DNA from: Spirodela intermedia
Lineage: Eukaryota > Streptophyta > Magnoliopsida > Alismatales > Araceae
Direction: 5' to 3'
NCBI GenBank assembly: GCA_902729315.2
Contig: LR746269.1
Coordinates: 7,352,231-7,416,230, forward strand
Length of the DNA stretch: 64,000 bases
Shown: positions 9,899-21,915 of the stretch, one piece after another
Numbering within the stretch: the stretch's first letter is position 1
Layout of the letters: the number at the start of each line of letters is the position of its first letter
The notes under the pieces: generated by a model
Databases searched by the model: none
Told to the model about the DNA's origin: nothing
Seen by the model: the letters and a program-made list of their open reading frames with translations, nothing else
Position numbers and translations under genes: made by a program

Positions 9899-12800
9899 CT
9901 ACTTCTTAGCCAATGACTCACCCCTGTGCTCACTTCCGGCGCTGACCACATAACCTGCTCCGACCTGACAGCAGAACGAGTGGGGAGGAGCATCAGATCA
10001 ACAATTCAAAAATTTCGATTCTACCCCACAAAAAGATTCTGAAAATTTATAGGTTTGACCTGGCAGTCCCGTAGAACACAACCCTCCTGTAGCTGCACGT
10101 TGCTGCAGATTACAGAGCCTTGGACTGTGCATCCGTCCTCGATGCTCGCATGGTTCATCACAACCGAGTTCAAGATCTGCAGGACGACCCAAAGTCATAA
10201 GTTCTGAATGTTTACCGTTGACAAGTGGCGATGATGTGGGGGCTGTTCATATCCTTGTTCAGTGTTCTATGAATTAACACACAGATTATGATGATTATGA
10301 GACAAGGAGATATCGGTGATGTGGATTTCTCCTCTACCTTCACATTTGAGCCGATCCTGCAGTGACGACCTACGACAGATCGCTTCACATTGCACTTGTC
10401 GCCCAGTTGTGAACCCTCTGCTATCATGCAATTTTGCCCGATCTAAAGCATTAGCATGAGAGCGATGAGATTGGGATGGTGAACAGACGATCATATGCAC
10501 AACAAATGCGCCACCAAAGAAAGGAGAAGGAACGATGAAGTAGATCAATAAGGAAACTTGAGAGGAAAGGAAAAAGATCCGAAGATTCTTCAAACCGGAG
10601 GTAGTACATCGGTTTGTGGTGCTCAATCAACAGATCAATGTCTCCTCCATTCACTTCTCACAAAGGTCTGTTCACTGTATGGGTTATTAAATTTGGTATG
10701 GTCTCTGACTTTGATCCAACTCTCTTTAGGCCAGAGAGAATGAAGGCACATGAGTAATAACAATTTCGGTATAAACAGCATATGAAATCAAGAAATTTTC
10801 TCAAAATTGCTGATCACGAAGCATCTATACGAGTGAATAAAGAAGATAAAAAAAGAAGATATCAGCTCACCGTTGTTTTAACTCCATGTTTTGCGGATGG
10901 ATGAATGATATTGTTTTGTGCTGAGAATGAGTAGCCTGAAATATGACTAGCATCTCCTATCAGCTGTATAGACACAAAAAAAAAAAAAAAAGTCAGGCTT
11001 CAAAGGAATACTATAAAAACTCGGCGGAAAAGCCTAGGAAAAAATTCCCATTTCAACGTTGAGATCATATGAAGAAAGTAGACTGATCTGCAAATTCTTA
11101 CATCTCGATTAATGTCGCTGAAAGCTTGAATAGAATTTAGTCGCACACAGTATTTGCTTTTGCTGGCAATATAGGCACAACATTTATGCGTTCGTGGAAC
11201 AGCAATTGGATTGTTAGAACCCGGAAGATGTTCTTGAAAGCCAGAGAAAGAACTGGACAGGTGCTGAGACATCCATGTCAGAATATTTTCAGCAGATGTT
11301 TTGCTGTGCCAACCATCTTCTTCTTGGTGTGCTCCTGTTCCCAACACTTCTGACCTCTAACATCGACAGTCAGAAAACGATTAGAAAAGAAAATAGGCAC
11401 TGCCATCCCAGAGGACGAAAAAGCTCAGATAATATTTGCATAACCGACTTACCAACTGAGATCTCACAAGGTATGGCAAAACATCTCGTTGAATACTCTC
11501 AAAGGCACTTCTCTGCTCCAAAACTTCTTGAAGAACAACCCTGATCAGAATCATCGGTTAACAATGGAATTGAGGAACACTTGTTACAGAGTCTGGGATT
11601 ACAGTGGTCTCATTGTGACCCTATGCGTCATTTTCTTGTCTGAGAAGAACATGAAGACTAAAAGTAACATAAATTGAACCTCTTGAAGGCATATAGATGA
11701 GCATCCATCAGATCAACCCGTATTTCCATCTGCAGTGGGAAGATAGACGCGTGTCATATAAACATAAACAGACATCTTCGGAATTCTTGATGTTAAGAGT
11801 CATGCTCCTTGGTTCCTCGAAAAATCCACTAATAAGATCAACTTTTAGAAATTAATTTTCCAAATGTCTCTTCAAGTTTCCTCATGTTCTCAGACAACAA
11901 GTTTCCCCAGCTGTCATCGTTTCATTTCCAATCATGTGACAATAACATTATAGTAAATAAGTCCTAATTCACCCTTCCAGCTGTCATAATCAATTCATAC
12001 TGTCCAAATTATTTAATTGGAAACAATTATTACAGATGTTCAATCTTCACTACTTCTAAAGTATCTTGGCATGAATTACATATTGATACGGGTGCATCAA
12101 CATAGTTTTAATAAAAGAAAACCACAATCAATAAGACCAATGTAACATTTGTGGACTATACATGGTTTCTGCAAACACAGTACTGGACAAAAAAAACGAA
12201 CTTGAATTCTGATATGAACTCTAGATAATCTAGAGCTTATAAATAGCAGAATATTCCCAGAAAGCCGAGGAAGTTTTCTTTTCTCCAAACAGATGTAGTT
12301 TGGTCTGGTTTGTTGAGAATTGATCTTGATTGAGATTCTTGCAACTTGGAGAATGAAAGGAGTTGATCCTCACGATCCTCCTCTTCCAGGAAGATGAATC
12401 AGTCACCACTTCTTGGATCAGAGTTTCCGTAATCCCAGAATCTTACATCAATTATCTTGGTTTCCCGCTTAAGTACGGATTACATGGGTTAATGGGCCAG
12501 GACCATTACATTGGACATTAAGTGGATCCGTTAACAGTCTAATGAATCCACTTAACATAGGGAATGACAGAGGACTAAAAAAAAAAGTGCAAAGAAACAG
12601 ATAGAAAGGAAAAACAATCCTAGAGAGTTCAACATGGTTTCTTTCATGGTTTATAATACCTTGATTTTTGGTGAGCTGTTTCACTTTAGTTCTGCCCATG
12701 TCATTTGAGATGTATCTAAACATCCCAGAAATAGTACAGCCGAGCAAACTAGGGAAAGAAGAAATAGTTGAAGTAAACTTAAGCTTGAAAGATACACAAG

Positions 12801-15800
12801 GATCGCATGAGATCTATGATTACATTATCAGTGAACACCAATGATAAACTGTGCTGTACCTGGCCCACAGCCCTGATCATGCCCTTTTGAACTCGGATAT
12901 CTTTCTCGACCTCTGATCCTGTTCAAAATGTATTCACATTCATATAAGTACACTGGATAGCCACTAAACTCCCCCAGCAGCACTTAGTACAGGGAGTTTG
13001 AAGCAAGGGATCGTCCAGAAACTGTTGTCCAAATTGATGGTTTATCCTCTAAAATAATAAACAGAACAATCTATATGCACAAATATATATCAATATATGA
13101 GATATATAAACATAAGATACTCAGTTGCGTAACCTGAAGCTACATGCAGCAAGAATTGTCTTGTGGAATCAAGGCCTACAATATTGTATCGACCAGGCTT
13201 TTTAGCTTTGTCCTTGCCACTGGAAACTCCTGTTTCTGAAGGTCCACTAACAGGAGCAGCACAGAGCAGCGCAGTTACTACTGCATCATGCCTCCTATGG
13301 GTAGCCGCAACAGCCCCAGGAGGCACGTCAGTAACAAGATCACCACTTACAACCTTCAAAATATCAGGATGTAAGTTCAACAGAGTAAGAGACAACGAAT
13401 ACCAATATAGTACACCTGAAAATTTTAAATAAAATTACATTCTCACCAAGATGTCATTGGCATTTAGGTGGGGAGCCACAGATCGCAAAGCACCTGCTGT
13501 ACCGACCCCCTCAGGAACTGTAGCAACCTGGTATGCATAGAAAACATAGATATGTTTGTTATCTGATCTAATAATCGAGACATATTTCAGCAATAAGGTT
13601 TGAATAGATGCATAGCTAAAATATGCTTATGCTTGCTTCAAAAAAGCCTTTGAACGTTGTCATTCTTATTTACAGTATGAGTATGCAACGAATGAAAGCA
13701 GTAATGCATAGCTCTGCAGCGAAGCCTTGTCAAAAACCGTAAATCATCATAAAACAGTCTGAGTAAAACTATCAGCCAGATATTTGAATGTTAGCTCAAA
13801 GTTGAAGAATGATCATCATCACACATGAACAAAGAATAAGAACGAAATTGTGGTCAGATAAACGTTTCCAACAGTAAGAGGCCTGCTTTCTGCATTTCAT
13901 AACATATGGTTATAGAACCCATCCCATGTGCAAAATCTTCTAAAATACAACGAGACAAGAAATTCTTTAAGAATATAAAAACTATAGTAGAAAAATAATC
14001 AGTCTTTATCATTGAATTCAACAATCAACTCACAAAAAAGGAAATGCATGCTGCACACGGTCAACAGAAAAGGAATTTAACACTGAAGTTGACCATTTTA
14101 AGTCAACCAGGTGATAATCATAACAGGCCAAATATTCCTCATCTTAGGATCCAAGAGGACCAACTGCATCCACTGTTGTGTTGACTGGACACACCCGAGC
14201 CATTCGTGCAACGCATCTCATGGATGACTACCAACTATTATTCCAGAAATAGATGCTTTAAAAGTTGGTCATTAATATGATAACCAGAGTTTATGAACTT
14301 TAAAAAAAATTAACTCAGAAATTTACCTTGCATCTTGCTATTTAGGCCGATTGATGTTCAAAGTTGGATTTTACCTTGTATCTTGCTACTCAGAAATTCT
14401 TACATTTTGTATTCAGAGATGAAAAACCGACTTCCAGTTAGATTTTGATGCCAATTGGAAATTCATTTCAATGGCAAAATCTTCAAGTCGAATATTAAAT
14501 ATAAGTTTATAATGATACCAAAGAGAATGGATTAAAGATCCTTCACCCTTTTTCATTGTTTTTTCTTTGACACCAAGAAAATATTTGATGTAACACAGAG
14601 GGATTATGATCGCTCAGATTCCATTACAAATTAAAAGAGGAAAAGATTCCCATTCTGATTCATGATCAGTTAGATTCCCCTGTGTTCGGGCAGACTTTTA
14701 GTTTTCATGTCCTTTATTTATCTTTTTTTGATAATCTATCTGATCAGAATTTGATCCTTAGTGCACACCAGCCTGTCCAACGATCTCTTCAAATCAAATA
14801 GAGGAGGCATGTGAGAGTGGATTAGAAGTTTAATAGGGAAACATGATGGTGAATAATGAGACAAAAAGGCCTGGCATGAAACTTTACTTCTTAGTTTCTC
14901 AAATTTTCTTGTGTGCCAATTACAACACATCTCGATATAAGCTCTATTAAGAGGTAAAACAGGTGAATGTTGCTAATCATCCGGACAAAAGAAAAATAGT
15001 TATATAGATATGAACCTTGAAGCTCATTTCTGAAATGTGGGGAGATTTACAAAGGCAAATTATAAAAAGGACGAGGTTAAGGATGAATTCACTGCCTACT
15101 TTTAGCTAAAATTTTGAGAAGCTGAAAATAAAAAGGACGAGGTAAGCAGGATTCAGAAAAAAAATGGTAAAAGAAAAGCATGATCTCAGTACCAAAATCA
15201 TTCAAATGCGATGCATATTAATGCCCACGAAACAAGAATAAAGCTTGTTCCCAGAAGAAAGTTAAGCTTCCAGATTGGAAGCAAACTTCATACATTCTTT
15301 CCATGTTGAAATGGATCGCAACATAAAAAAATAATAAAAAATATTATCTTTAATAGCCATTGGAGTATTTTGAAGAAAATATATCCATGGCACCTCGTAT
15401 CCATGGCGGATCAAATTATTGCAAGTTATAGATACCATATTTGTTTTCAATGTTTACATAATAAGATAAACATTTATACTGGCCAAGTATCATGAAAAAA
15501 TAATTGAAAAATTAATATATCATTTTCAATAAAATTTTGTTCGTCAAAACAGTCAAGAAGTACCTGAAAGTGTGACAGCCCAGAAAAAATTAACATTTTG
15601 ATTATGAATGGAATGCTCACAGACGTTTCCAATAAAATAATATATGTTAAATACCGAAAAGAAAAATAAAATCCACCGACCTCTACATTGAGACGGTCGG
15701 CGTAAGCACTAGAGACCCAGCTGCCTATCCGGGTAGTAACCTCTGGATCCTCTTCCTCAACAACCTGTGCTAAGGGATGCTAATCAGAAAATTCCTTCAC

Positions 15801-16139
15801 GCTCGCACTGCCTAGTCCCATCTAGACAAAACCTAACTGCAAACTAAAGGAGAAGAGAACTCACCACGATAATGTCCTTGAGATTGCTGTCTTCAAGTAA
15901 ATCGAGAACATAAGAGAGGACAGGGCGTTCGGCAACTGGCAGCAACGCTTTCGGCAATTCCTGAAGACAACGGTTCGACTTGGTATTTCCCAGGGAGCCA
16001 GAAGTTACGTTTTAAAATGAGAAGCAGAGAACATGGAACGGGAGGCAGACGCGGAGAAGAAGAGAACACTTACCCTAGAAACGAGCGGGGCGAGGTCTCT
16101 GGAGGTGCCGCCAGCGAGGACGACAACTTGGAAATCCAT
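9899..16139 (-). CDS. EIF2B3: Translation initiation factor eIF2B subunit gamma
   Basis: Thirteen exons join in frame to 459 codons: 16139-16074, 15960-15865, 15764-15681, 13527-13447, 13353-13134, 12918-12860, 11729-11680, 11540-11453, 11356-11102, 10963-10871, 10442-10338, 10176-10060 and 9964-9899 (stop). All junctions have GT/AG and consistent phase. The N-terminus MDFQVVVLAGGTSRDLAPLV is the nucleotidyltransferase-like start of eIF2B-gamma; VSGDLVTDVPPGAVAATHRR and MEIR.DLMDAHLYAFKR follow. The C-terminus is a left-handed beta-helix with hexapeptide repeats (GSQLGDKCNVKRSV, RHCRIGSNVK). In the cytosolic eIF2B complex this subunit pairs with epsilon to exchange GDP for GTP on eIF2. Intron 3 is the longest (2.15 kb) and has a weak GTCGGT donor. 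The exon 9 acceptor at 11357 was chosen because it continues RSQL into RSEV as in the family. The gene looks intact. Confidence 0.93.
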
Positions 16140-17188
16140 GGCGATGCTTGGACGCGGCGGTAGTTTTGGAGGAGTAAGAAGGTTTAAGGAGAGGGGGAGG
16201 TCCCTCATGCAATAGTTGTATAATACCCCTCTATAAAAACTTAATAACTTAAATATTTTATAATAACAAAATTACCTTCGTTGGATACTTTTGAAACTTT
16301 GCTTGAAATTATTATCAAAATAATTATTAAGTGTCCTTGAAATATACATTGGAACAGTCGCTATACCTTCAATGTAATATTTTTATTTTTATCCCGCTAT
16401 TTATTTCAAACATGTGGCTATTTTTTTCTTAAAATTTAGTTTATTTCTAAAATACCCCTTAGGTCTTTTTTATAATAACCCAAAGTTGCTCACCTTGGCT
16501 ACTTCAGGTAATAATATTATAATTTTCTGATTTTTTATCTTTACTTAATCGATTAATGAACTATTTTAACGCTAAGACCTCAATATTGTAGTAAATGGGC
16601 TTCGAGAATATTATTCCATTTTTCTAATTTCTGTTAAAATTATAAAAATAATTATTATCGTATGGCAGCGAGGGGATTGGCCCTGAGTGACGCCCATCTC
16701 ATTATTAATTGTAGGCAATATATATCAAACATTGTTTTTTCACACTTAGTATTTAGCAAAATACTAGCCCAACTATCTTGAGCCCATTAGCAATATGGCC
16801 TCTAATCTCGCACATTAGTCATCCCATCTGGCTACAATTACCATTCTCCGGGCTTTTCCCAGGGCAAGGCCCGACGTAACGGGCCCGGCCCGACTGTGCT
16901 GAGGAGGAGGAGAGGAGGGTAGGTGGGGAGATGAACACCAATTAAAGGCTACAAGGAGGAGGTGGGGAAGAAGATGACCAGCCGACCCCTCCTTTCTGCC
17001 GGGCCTCGTGAGGACGAACAGTTCATCCGCTACAGTTTGGATCGAATCTCCGCTCGCCGATTAGGTGAGGTCATGGGGATTAGGCTTCTGTGCTCAGGGT
17101 CATTCCTGTCGCTAGCTCTGAAAGATCCGTCCAAGGAGAAGAAGAAGAAAACGAAGAAGGAGAAAATAATGGTCTCAAGCTTTGGGTG
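16140..17188. other. Intergenic region between eIF2B-gamma and ATL
   Basis: 16210-16800 is AT-rich without features. 16790-16900 is richer in GC and carries several GGCCC/GAGCCCA motifs of the kind seen in housekeeping promoters; it could serve eIF2B-gamma, though its start codon is about 650 bp away. The plus-strand frame at 16962-17459 is the antisense shadow of the ATL gene and its 3' flank. Confidence 0.4.
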
Positions 17189-17728
17189 TTACAGCGAGCT
17201 CGCCGGCTGCCACCTGGCGTGGACGGCCAGTGGGATGAGCTCCGAGAGCGGGGTGGCCAGCGGGGTGGCGGCGGCGGAAGGCACGGGGGAATTGCGGCAG
17301 ACGGGGCAGGTGGCGCTCACGCGCAGCCACTCGTCGACGCAGGCAGCGTGGAAGCAGTGCTCGCAGTCGGGGATTCGCCGGAGGGCGTCGCCGGAGCGGT
17401 ACTCCGACAGGCATATCGGGCAGGGGCTGCCCGCCGGCGTGGGTTGCGCCCCGCGGTGACGGCCCCCGTAGACGAACTTCGGGTAGGACTCGATGGTGGC
17501 GCCATCCAGGCCGGCGGCGGCGGAGGGGACGGCCGACGGCGGCAGCCGGAGCTCGTCCTCCCGCCGTGGCTCCCCTCCCTTCACGCGGACGCAGACGTAG
17601 GAGGCGAGCATGATGCTGGAGACCAGCACCAGGATGCCGACGGCGATGGCGATTCCGTAGCCTAGCCCCACGCCGTTGGTGGCCGCGGCCGTCTCCGGCA
17701 GCCCACTGGAGGCGTAGCTGGAGGACAT
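17189..17728 (-). CDS. ATL: RING-H2 E3 ubiquitin ligase of the ATL family (ATL67/68/69-like)
   Basis: A single-exon gene of 179 residues. One transmembrane helix lies at about residues 22-48 after a short N-terminus (GLGYGIAIAVGILVLVSSIM). The GLD signature of ATL proteins follows (GLDGATIESYPKFVY), then a complete RING-H2 with exact spacing: CPIC, 15 residues, C-x-H-x2-H-x2-C, 10 residues, CPVC. TM, GLD and RING-H2 in this order, with no intron, define the ATL family. These are membrane-anchored E3 ligases that move ubiquitin from an E2 to a substrate; the substrate is unknown. The short N-terminus and helix sequence recall the ATL67/68/69 group. The ATG at 17728 is the first in frame, and a long GA/CT tract sits just upstream in the probable 5' leader. 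Overlapping frames on both strands are shadows of this GC-rich gene. Confidence 0.92.
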   Translation of the reverse strand: MSSSYASSGLPETAAATNGVGLGYGIAIAVGILVLVSSIMLASYVCVRVKGGEPRREDELRLPPSAVPSAAAGLDGATIESYPKFVYGGRHRGAQPTPAGSPCPICLSEYRSGDALRRIPDCEHCFHAACVDEWLRVSATCPVCRNSPVPSAAATPLATPLSELIPLAVHARWQPASSL

Positions 17729-17782
17729 GGGTCACCTACTCAAAGAGGGTTTCGCATCACCCGGAGAGAATCTAAAGAACGA

Positions 17783-17813
<31 letters not shown>

Positions 17814-17835
17814 GAGAGCGAGAGAGAGAGAGAGA
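17783..17835. repeat. (GA)n microsatellite upstream of the ATL gene
   Basis: A near-perfect GA tract with two C interruptions, 55-107 bp upstream of the ATL start codon. On the coding strand it is a CT-rich leader. Confidence 0.95.
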
Positions 17836-17839
17836 AACG

Positions 17840-19040
17840 GACAGACAGTGACAGAGGTGGGAAAAGCTTAAATCCGCAGTAATAAATGGGAGGGGAGGGA
17901 ACTTCCAGGAATGGCCTCCCCATCTCCCCGAAGATCCCTATCTTGGTTTGGCTCTCTTGCGGCAAGGCGAAGGGTGACAGAGAGATGAACTGGTGTTAGC
18001 AAGGTTTCGGGGCATATCGGCAACGAGCGGCTGCTCGGTCGCCGTGAAATTATTGTCCAGTTTGGTCGCTACTGCAGCTCGTTGATCTTATTCAATGCGC
18101 CGCTCTTGGGTGTCCCAAGCTCCCCGGCATATTCTCTCTCCCCACTCCCCCCGGCCGGAGCGGCGCTCTCTCCGCCAATAGACTCTTCCACCTCCTCCCC
18201 CGATGACCTTCGCCCTGCTGATGCCGGCGACCCACATGGTTTCTCAGCCTCTCTTCCACGGAGAACAGAGGTGCAGAGAGAGAATTTTTTAGAGAGAGAG
18301 ATTCTTCACGAGGCTTCCTCTGATCCCGCCGGAAAGATTCCTCTGACCCTTCTGCAATTTATACTAGATGTCTCCCTCTCTCGCTCTCTGCACCAGTAAA
18401 TAAGAACCACGCCTTCCTCGGAGGTTTTTTCTCTTCCCCAGAGCGTCTGAAACTCCGCATCTCCATTCTACGAAGACCTGATCGTCTTCATCGAACTCAT
18501 CTTCATCTCCTCCAAGCCTTCCCCACCGTCTTCATCGGTCCCTCCTTCCAGGTTCCGGTCCATCGTATAATCCTCATCCGTCAGCCAGTCTTGTCTCTCC
18601 ATCTCGTCTGTTCCCCATCATCCTCGTTCAAGACCTGCTCACCTACGAGCAGACAGCAGCACAGCCAGGTCGCCGGCGATAAGGCCTCTCCATCTCCATG
18701 AAAGATTACAGAAGGCAGCGGCGGCGGCCATCGGCTCCTCTCCCATCGTCCTCGATCTCCTGCCTTTCACGGCGGGGATGAGGACGCCGGCAATACAATC
18801 AAGAGCAGGGCGGCGACCTCTGGCCACCTGCTCCGGCAACCAGAGGCTGAACTTGATGAAGGTGGGAGAGGGCCACTCCCCTTACCCTAGCATATTTCGC
18901 TGCATGATAAGTCGATTGCGGAGCAGACTCCATTAGCTTCTGCTAACCTTACTACCAGAAGATGTGGAATATTTCGAAGTGCTCCATTATCATCTAACAA
19001 TTGGTGAAATGTCCAGAAGACCATGCGAGCTGGTCTTTTG
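17840..19040. other. GC-rich, CT-biased region without a recognised gene
   Basis: About 1.2 kb with genic base composition. Open frames at 18082-18399 (+) and 18639-18839 (-) have no recognisable domain. 18420-18640 is strongly pyrimidine-biased on the plus strand, like a plant 5' leader. It could be the edge of an unrecognised gene or a noncoding transcript driven by the TGGGCC cluster on its right; I cannot decide which. Confidence 0.35.
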
Positions 19041-19047
19041 ACGATAT

Positions 19048-19275
19048 TGGGCCCTCCATGTTGCCGAAGATTCGCCAGTCGAGTTTAATAATGGGCCGGC
19101 CTTTTAACCCAAACACGACCCGAAAATTGAGAGCGACTGCCTTTGCTGGGCCCTAATGAGGGGAAGCCAGCCCATTAACCCCAAATCTAATTCCCCTGAG
19201 TTGGGAGAGTTTTATTAGGCCGGGAAGCAATTTGGTCTGACGTTATGGGCCCAATAGGCTCGTTCTGTTTGGGCT
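19048..19275. promoter_or_regulatory. Cluster of site II (TGGGCC/T) promoter elements
   Basis: Six TGGGCC/TGGGCT elements on either strand lie at 19048, 19092, 19148, 19170, 19246 and 19270. Such clusters are typical of TCP-bound promoters of plant housekeeping genes (ribosomal, mitochondrial, cell-cycle). The gene they serve is unclear. The next plus-strand gene is the PMEI-like gene at 19656, not a usual site II target, and nothing is recognised on the minus strand to the left. Confidence 0.55.
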
Positions 19276-19452
19276 TCTACCTGTCGACAACTTCCTCCGA
19301 GGACGAGGCATCGACGGCCACAGAAACCAGTCCGAGAGAATGCGTCCGCCGCCGGTTTTTCCTGGGCCTCTCTTCTCTCACTTCCTCCCCCAGAAACCAA
19401 CGCAAGTCCCTCCGCGCCTCAAACCCCACAATATTGTTTCAGAAGAGGGTGA

Positions 19453-19486
19453 TCTCTCTCTCTCTCTCCCTCCCTCTCTCTCTCTA
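19453..19486. repeat. (CT)n tract
   Basis: CT-rich tract with CCC interruptions, 170 bp upstream of the PMEI-like start codon. Confidence 0.9.
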
Positions 19487-19589
19487 ACTTACGCGGCATG
19501 AAAGAAGAGGAGAAACAAGCTGGAGACGCCTTAAAAGGGCCATCTTGATGGAGGATTCCTATATTTCTAAAAGGAGTTGAAGAAAGTCG

Positions 19590-19606
19590 GAGGAGGGAGA
19601 GGGAGG

Positions 19607-19637
<31 letters not shown>

Positions 19638-19655
19638 GGAGAAAGAGGGAGGGAG
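19590..19655. repeat. (GA)n/(GGGA)n tract abutting the PMEI-like ATG
   Basis: A GA/GGGA purine tract that runs directly into the start codon at 19656, so it forms the immediate 5' leader of that gene. Confidence 0.9.
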
Positions 19656-20204
19656 ATGGCTTCCCAAGGCGTCACCCTCCTCGTTCTGTGTTTATTCTCT
19701 TCGGTGGCGCAGAAGGGGTACGCCGCGAGGCCAGGTGGCGTCACCCAGCTGGTGAAGAATGCGTGCGGCAAGGCCCCGTTCGTAGAACTCTGCATCCGCA
19801 CCCTGACCTCGGACGCCGGCGCGGGTAAGGCTGACCTCAGGGGCCTCGCCGGAACTGCGGTGAAGGCCGCCGCCAAGAGCGGTGCCAACACGTCGGAATA
19901 CATCGCTGGGCTCCTAAACGGGCAGGTGGAGGATCCCTCCCTGCAGCAATGCCTCAGCGACTGCTCCGACAGCTACGTAGACGCGGTGGAGCAGCTGGAG
20001 GACTCGGTGGCGGCGCTGGACTCCGGCGGCTTCGCCGACGCCAAGACATGGGTAGCCGTCGCCGTGGTCGACACGGAGACCTGCCGGGAGGGGTGTAAGG
20101 GAGTGCATGGCAGCCAGGGGGTGGCGCTCCTGAAGAAAAACGAGCACGACGGTCAGCTCTGCGCCAACGCCTTGGCGATCACAAATCTTATGTCTACCGC
20201 TTGA
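19656..20204 (+). CDS. Secreted pectin methylesterase/invertase inhibitor-like protein
   Basis: A single-exon gene of 182 residues. Residues 1-23 form a hydrophobic signal peptide, so the protein is likely secreted to the cell wall. The mature part has the four-cysteine pattern of the PMEI/C-VIF domain: an N-terminal hairpin pair C37 and C46 (CGKAPFVELC) and a bundle pair expected to be C103 (CLSDCSDSYVDAVEQL) and C143. Length and spacing fit the family of about 170-200 residues. These proteins bind and block either pectin methylesterases or acid invertases, and sequence alone does not separate the two. Extra cysteines at 99, 147 and 169 are beyond the core set. The ATG at 19656 is the first in frame and directly precedes the signal peptide. 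Confidence 0.88.
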   Translation: MASQGVTLLVLCLFSSVAQKGYAARPGGVTQLVKNACGKAPFVELCIRTLTSDAGAGKADLRGLAGTAVKAAAKSGANTSEYIAGLLNGQVEDPSLQQCLSDCSDSYVDAVEQLEDSVAALDSGGFADAKTWVAVAVVDTETCREGCKGVHGSQGVALLKKNEHDGQLCANALAITNLMSTA

Positions 20205-21915
20205 GGAAATTGATCCACCGCTTCCATTATATTTAAATCGCCGCCCTCCGTATTCATCTGACCTTCTTAAGTATTGTGTTTTCCGTTGACGAAGAGGGCG
20301 CCAAGAAATCGGAATCCCAGAAGATACGAGTCGACCTGATAATTCGAAAGTTTGGCATTCACCCATGGAAAGGAAGAGAGAGAGAGAGAGAGGGAGAGAG
20401 GTGCTGAATTAAGGATTAACTCGTTATGATTTTAATGATTTATAGATATTAATATAAAATCATAAAATTTATAATATATGTTGTAAAATTACTTAGAAAT
20501 TGTTGTATTTGATGAGATTACATAGTATATAGGTTATTTCAGTAAATAATTAAGACCTAGGCCACAAGAAATATCTCATTATATCTCAAGTTATTGTCAG
20601 AGATATAATTGTTACACTATGTGAGTGTAAAGACAATAAAAAGTCAATATGAGATATAATCCTTTGTGTAAGCCTTCATACTTAGATTTTTGTGGCTTCA
20701 CTAATATAAACATATTTGTAATCAATACAAAGGTATTTAAACAGGGAGTTAACTGAAAGAAATTTAGATAAAAATAATTAAGGTCTTGATTTGTGATTAA
20801 ATTTACAAGATTACAAATTTAATTTCTTTGTGCAAGAGTTACATAAGTCAAAAGTTTGACCCTTTTCATTAAAATAATTTTTATCTTAGAAAATATGTCA
20901 TAGATACAACCATGCAACCAATCAGTGAAAAGATGATCCAAAAAAGTCTAGAGCTGAAAACCATACATAAACATTCAAAGTAATGAAAGATTGTTTTGTA
21001 TTTTCTAGAACCCATGCATGATTAAGGATTGCTTAAATCGAACCATTTGATTGATAAGGTTTAAAAGGGGACAATCCAACCTGCATATAAAGAATGTATT
21101 TCACCTAAACTAAGGCAAGGAGAAAATTCCAAATTTTCAGATGACAATTGCTGCTTCAATAGGCATTCTTCCTCTATGTCAATGAACAATCTCTAAGATT
21201 CAAGGACAGTGTTTGATTCAAGCTCTTGTATACATTCACTTTTCAAGAACAATTATATTCTAGGGTTCCACTAGATCTAATGGTTTGTTCCTAACTACTA
21301 TTACAATGTTCAGCTCTCACTAAATTTCACATTGAAATTCTCTTCGACATTCAAGACTCTAGGAGACCAATATATGATTAATATATGAGCTCTCTTTAGT
21401 TATTAAATGAGGATCCAATCATCTATTTATCTTATAAATAATATATAAGAATCCATCATAAGTTTCCTACAATATGATGAACCTTGAATGCTTCTAGAAT
21501 TTTGACAAAAACAATGATGATCAAGAATTTGATCTTTTTTACCCTTTTCTCATAAGAACATTGGGTAAATGCGAAAGGGTTGTTACTTCATTTTGGTTGA
21601 AAATGATCAGTGATTGCTTAAAAATGATTCCTCAATTGATTGTATTCATGACATTCAACCAATAAAAAAAACCTCATGATCCAATAGATTTTTGAAAAAA
21701 CAACCTCTTGAAATCATAAAGAGTTTAGATGTGATTGTTCAACTTTAATTCACTATTAGAAAGATTATACATTTAAATAGAAACTAGTTTCTATAGTACC
21801 CCAATGGCTAATAGGTAAATATTTGAATGACTAGACAACTAATATAATATTTCAAGAATTATGTAATGGCAATATGTCATTTTATTGCTATGTAATGACA
21901 ATTCCTTAAATATAT
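20205..21915. other. AT-rich intergenic DNA
   Basis: After the PMEI-like stop there is a short GA tract at about 20370-20400, then 1.5 kb of AT-rich sequence without a recognisable coding frame or terminal repeat. It ends at the left LTR of the first Copia element. Confidence 0.5.

Noticed and set aside
11275-11677. Plus-strand frames in the eIF2B-gamma 3' half
   Set aside because: They are antisense to exons 8 and 9 of eIF2B-gamma.
16962-17459. Plus-strand frames opposite ATL (16962-17665)
   Set aside because: Antisense shadow frames of a GC-rich gene with no domain of their own.
17175-17735. Long minus-strand frame of 186 residues overlapping the ATL gene
   Set aside because: It is an Arg/Pro/Ala-rich shadow in another frame of the GC-rich ATL gene. 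The 179-residue frame has the exact RING-H2 spacing, GLD motif and membrane helix.
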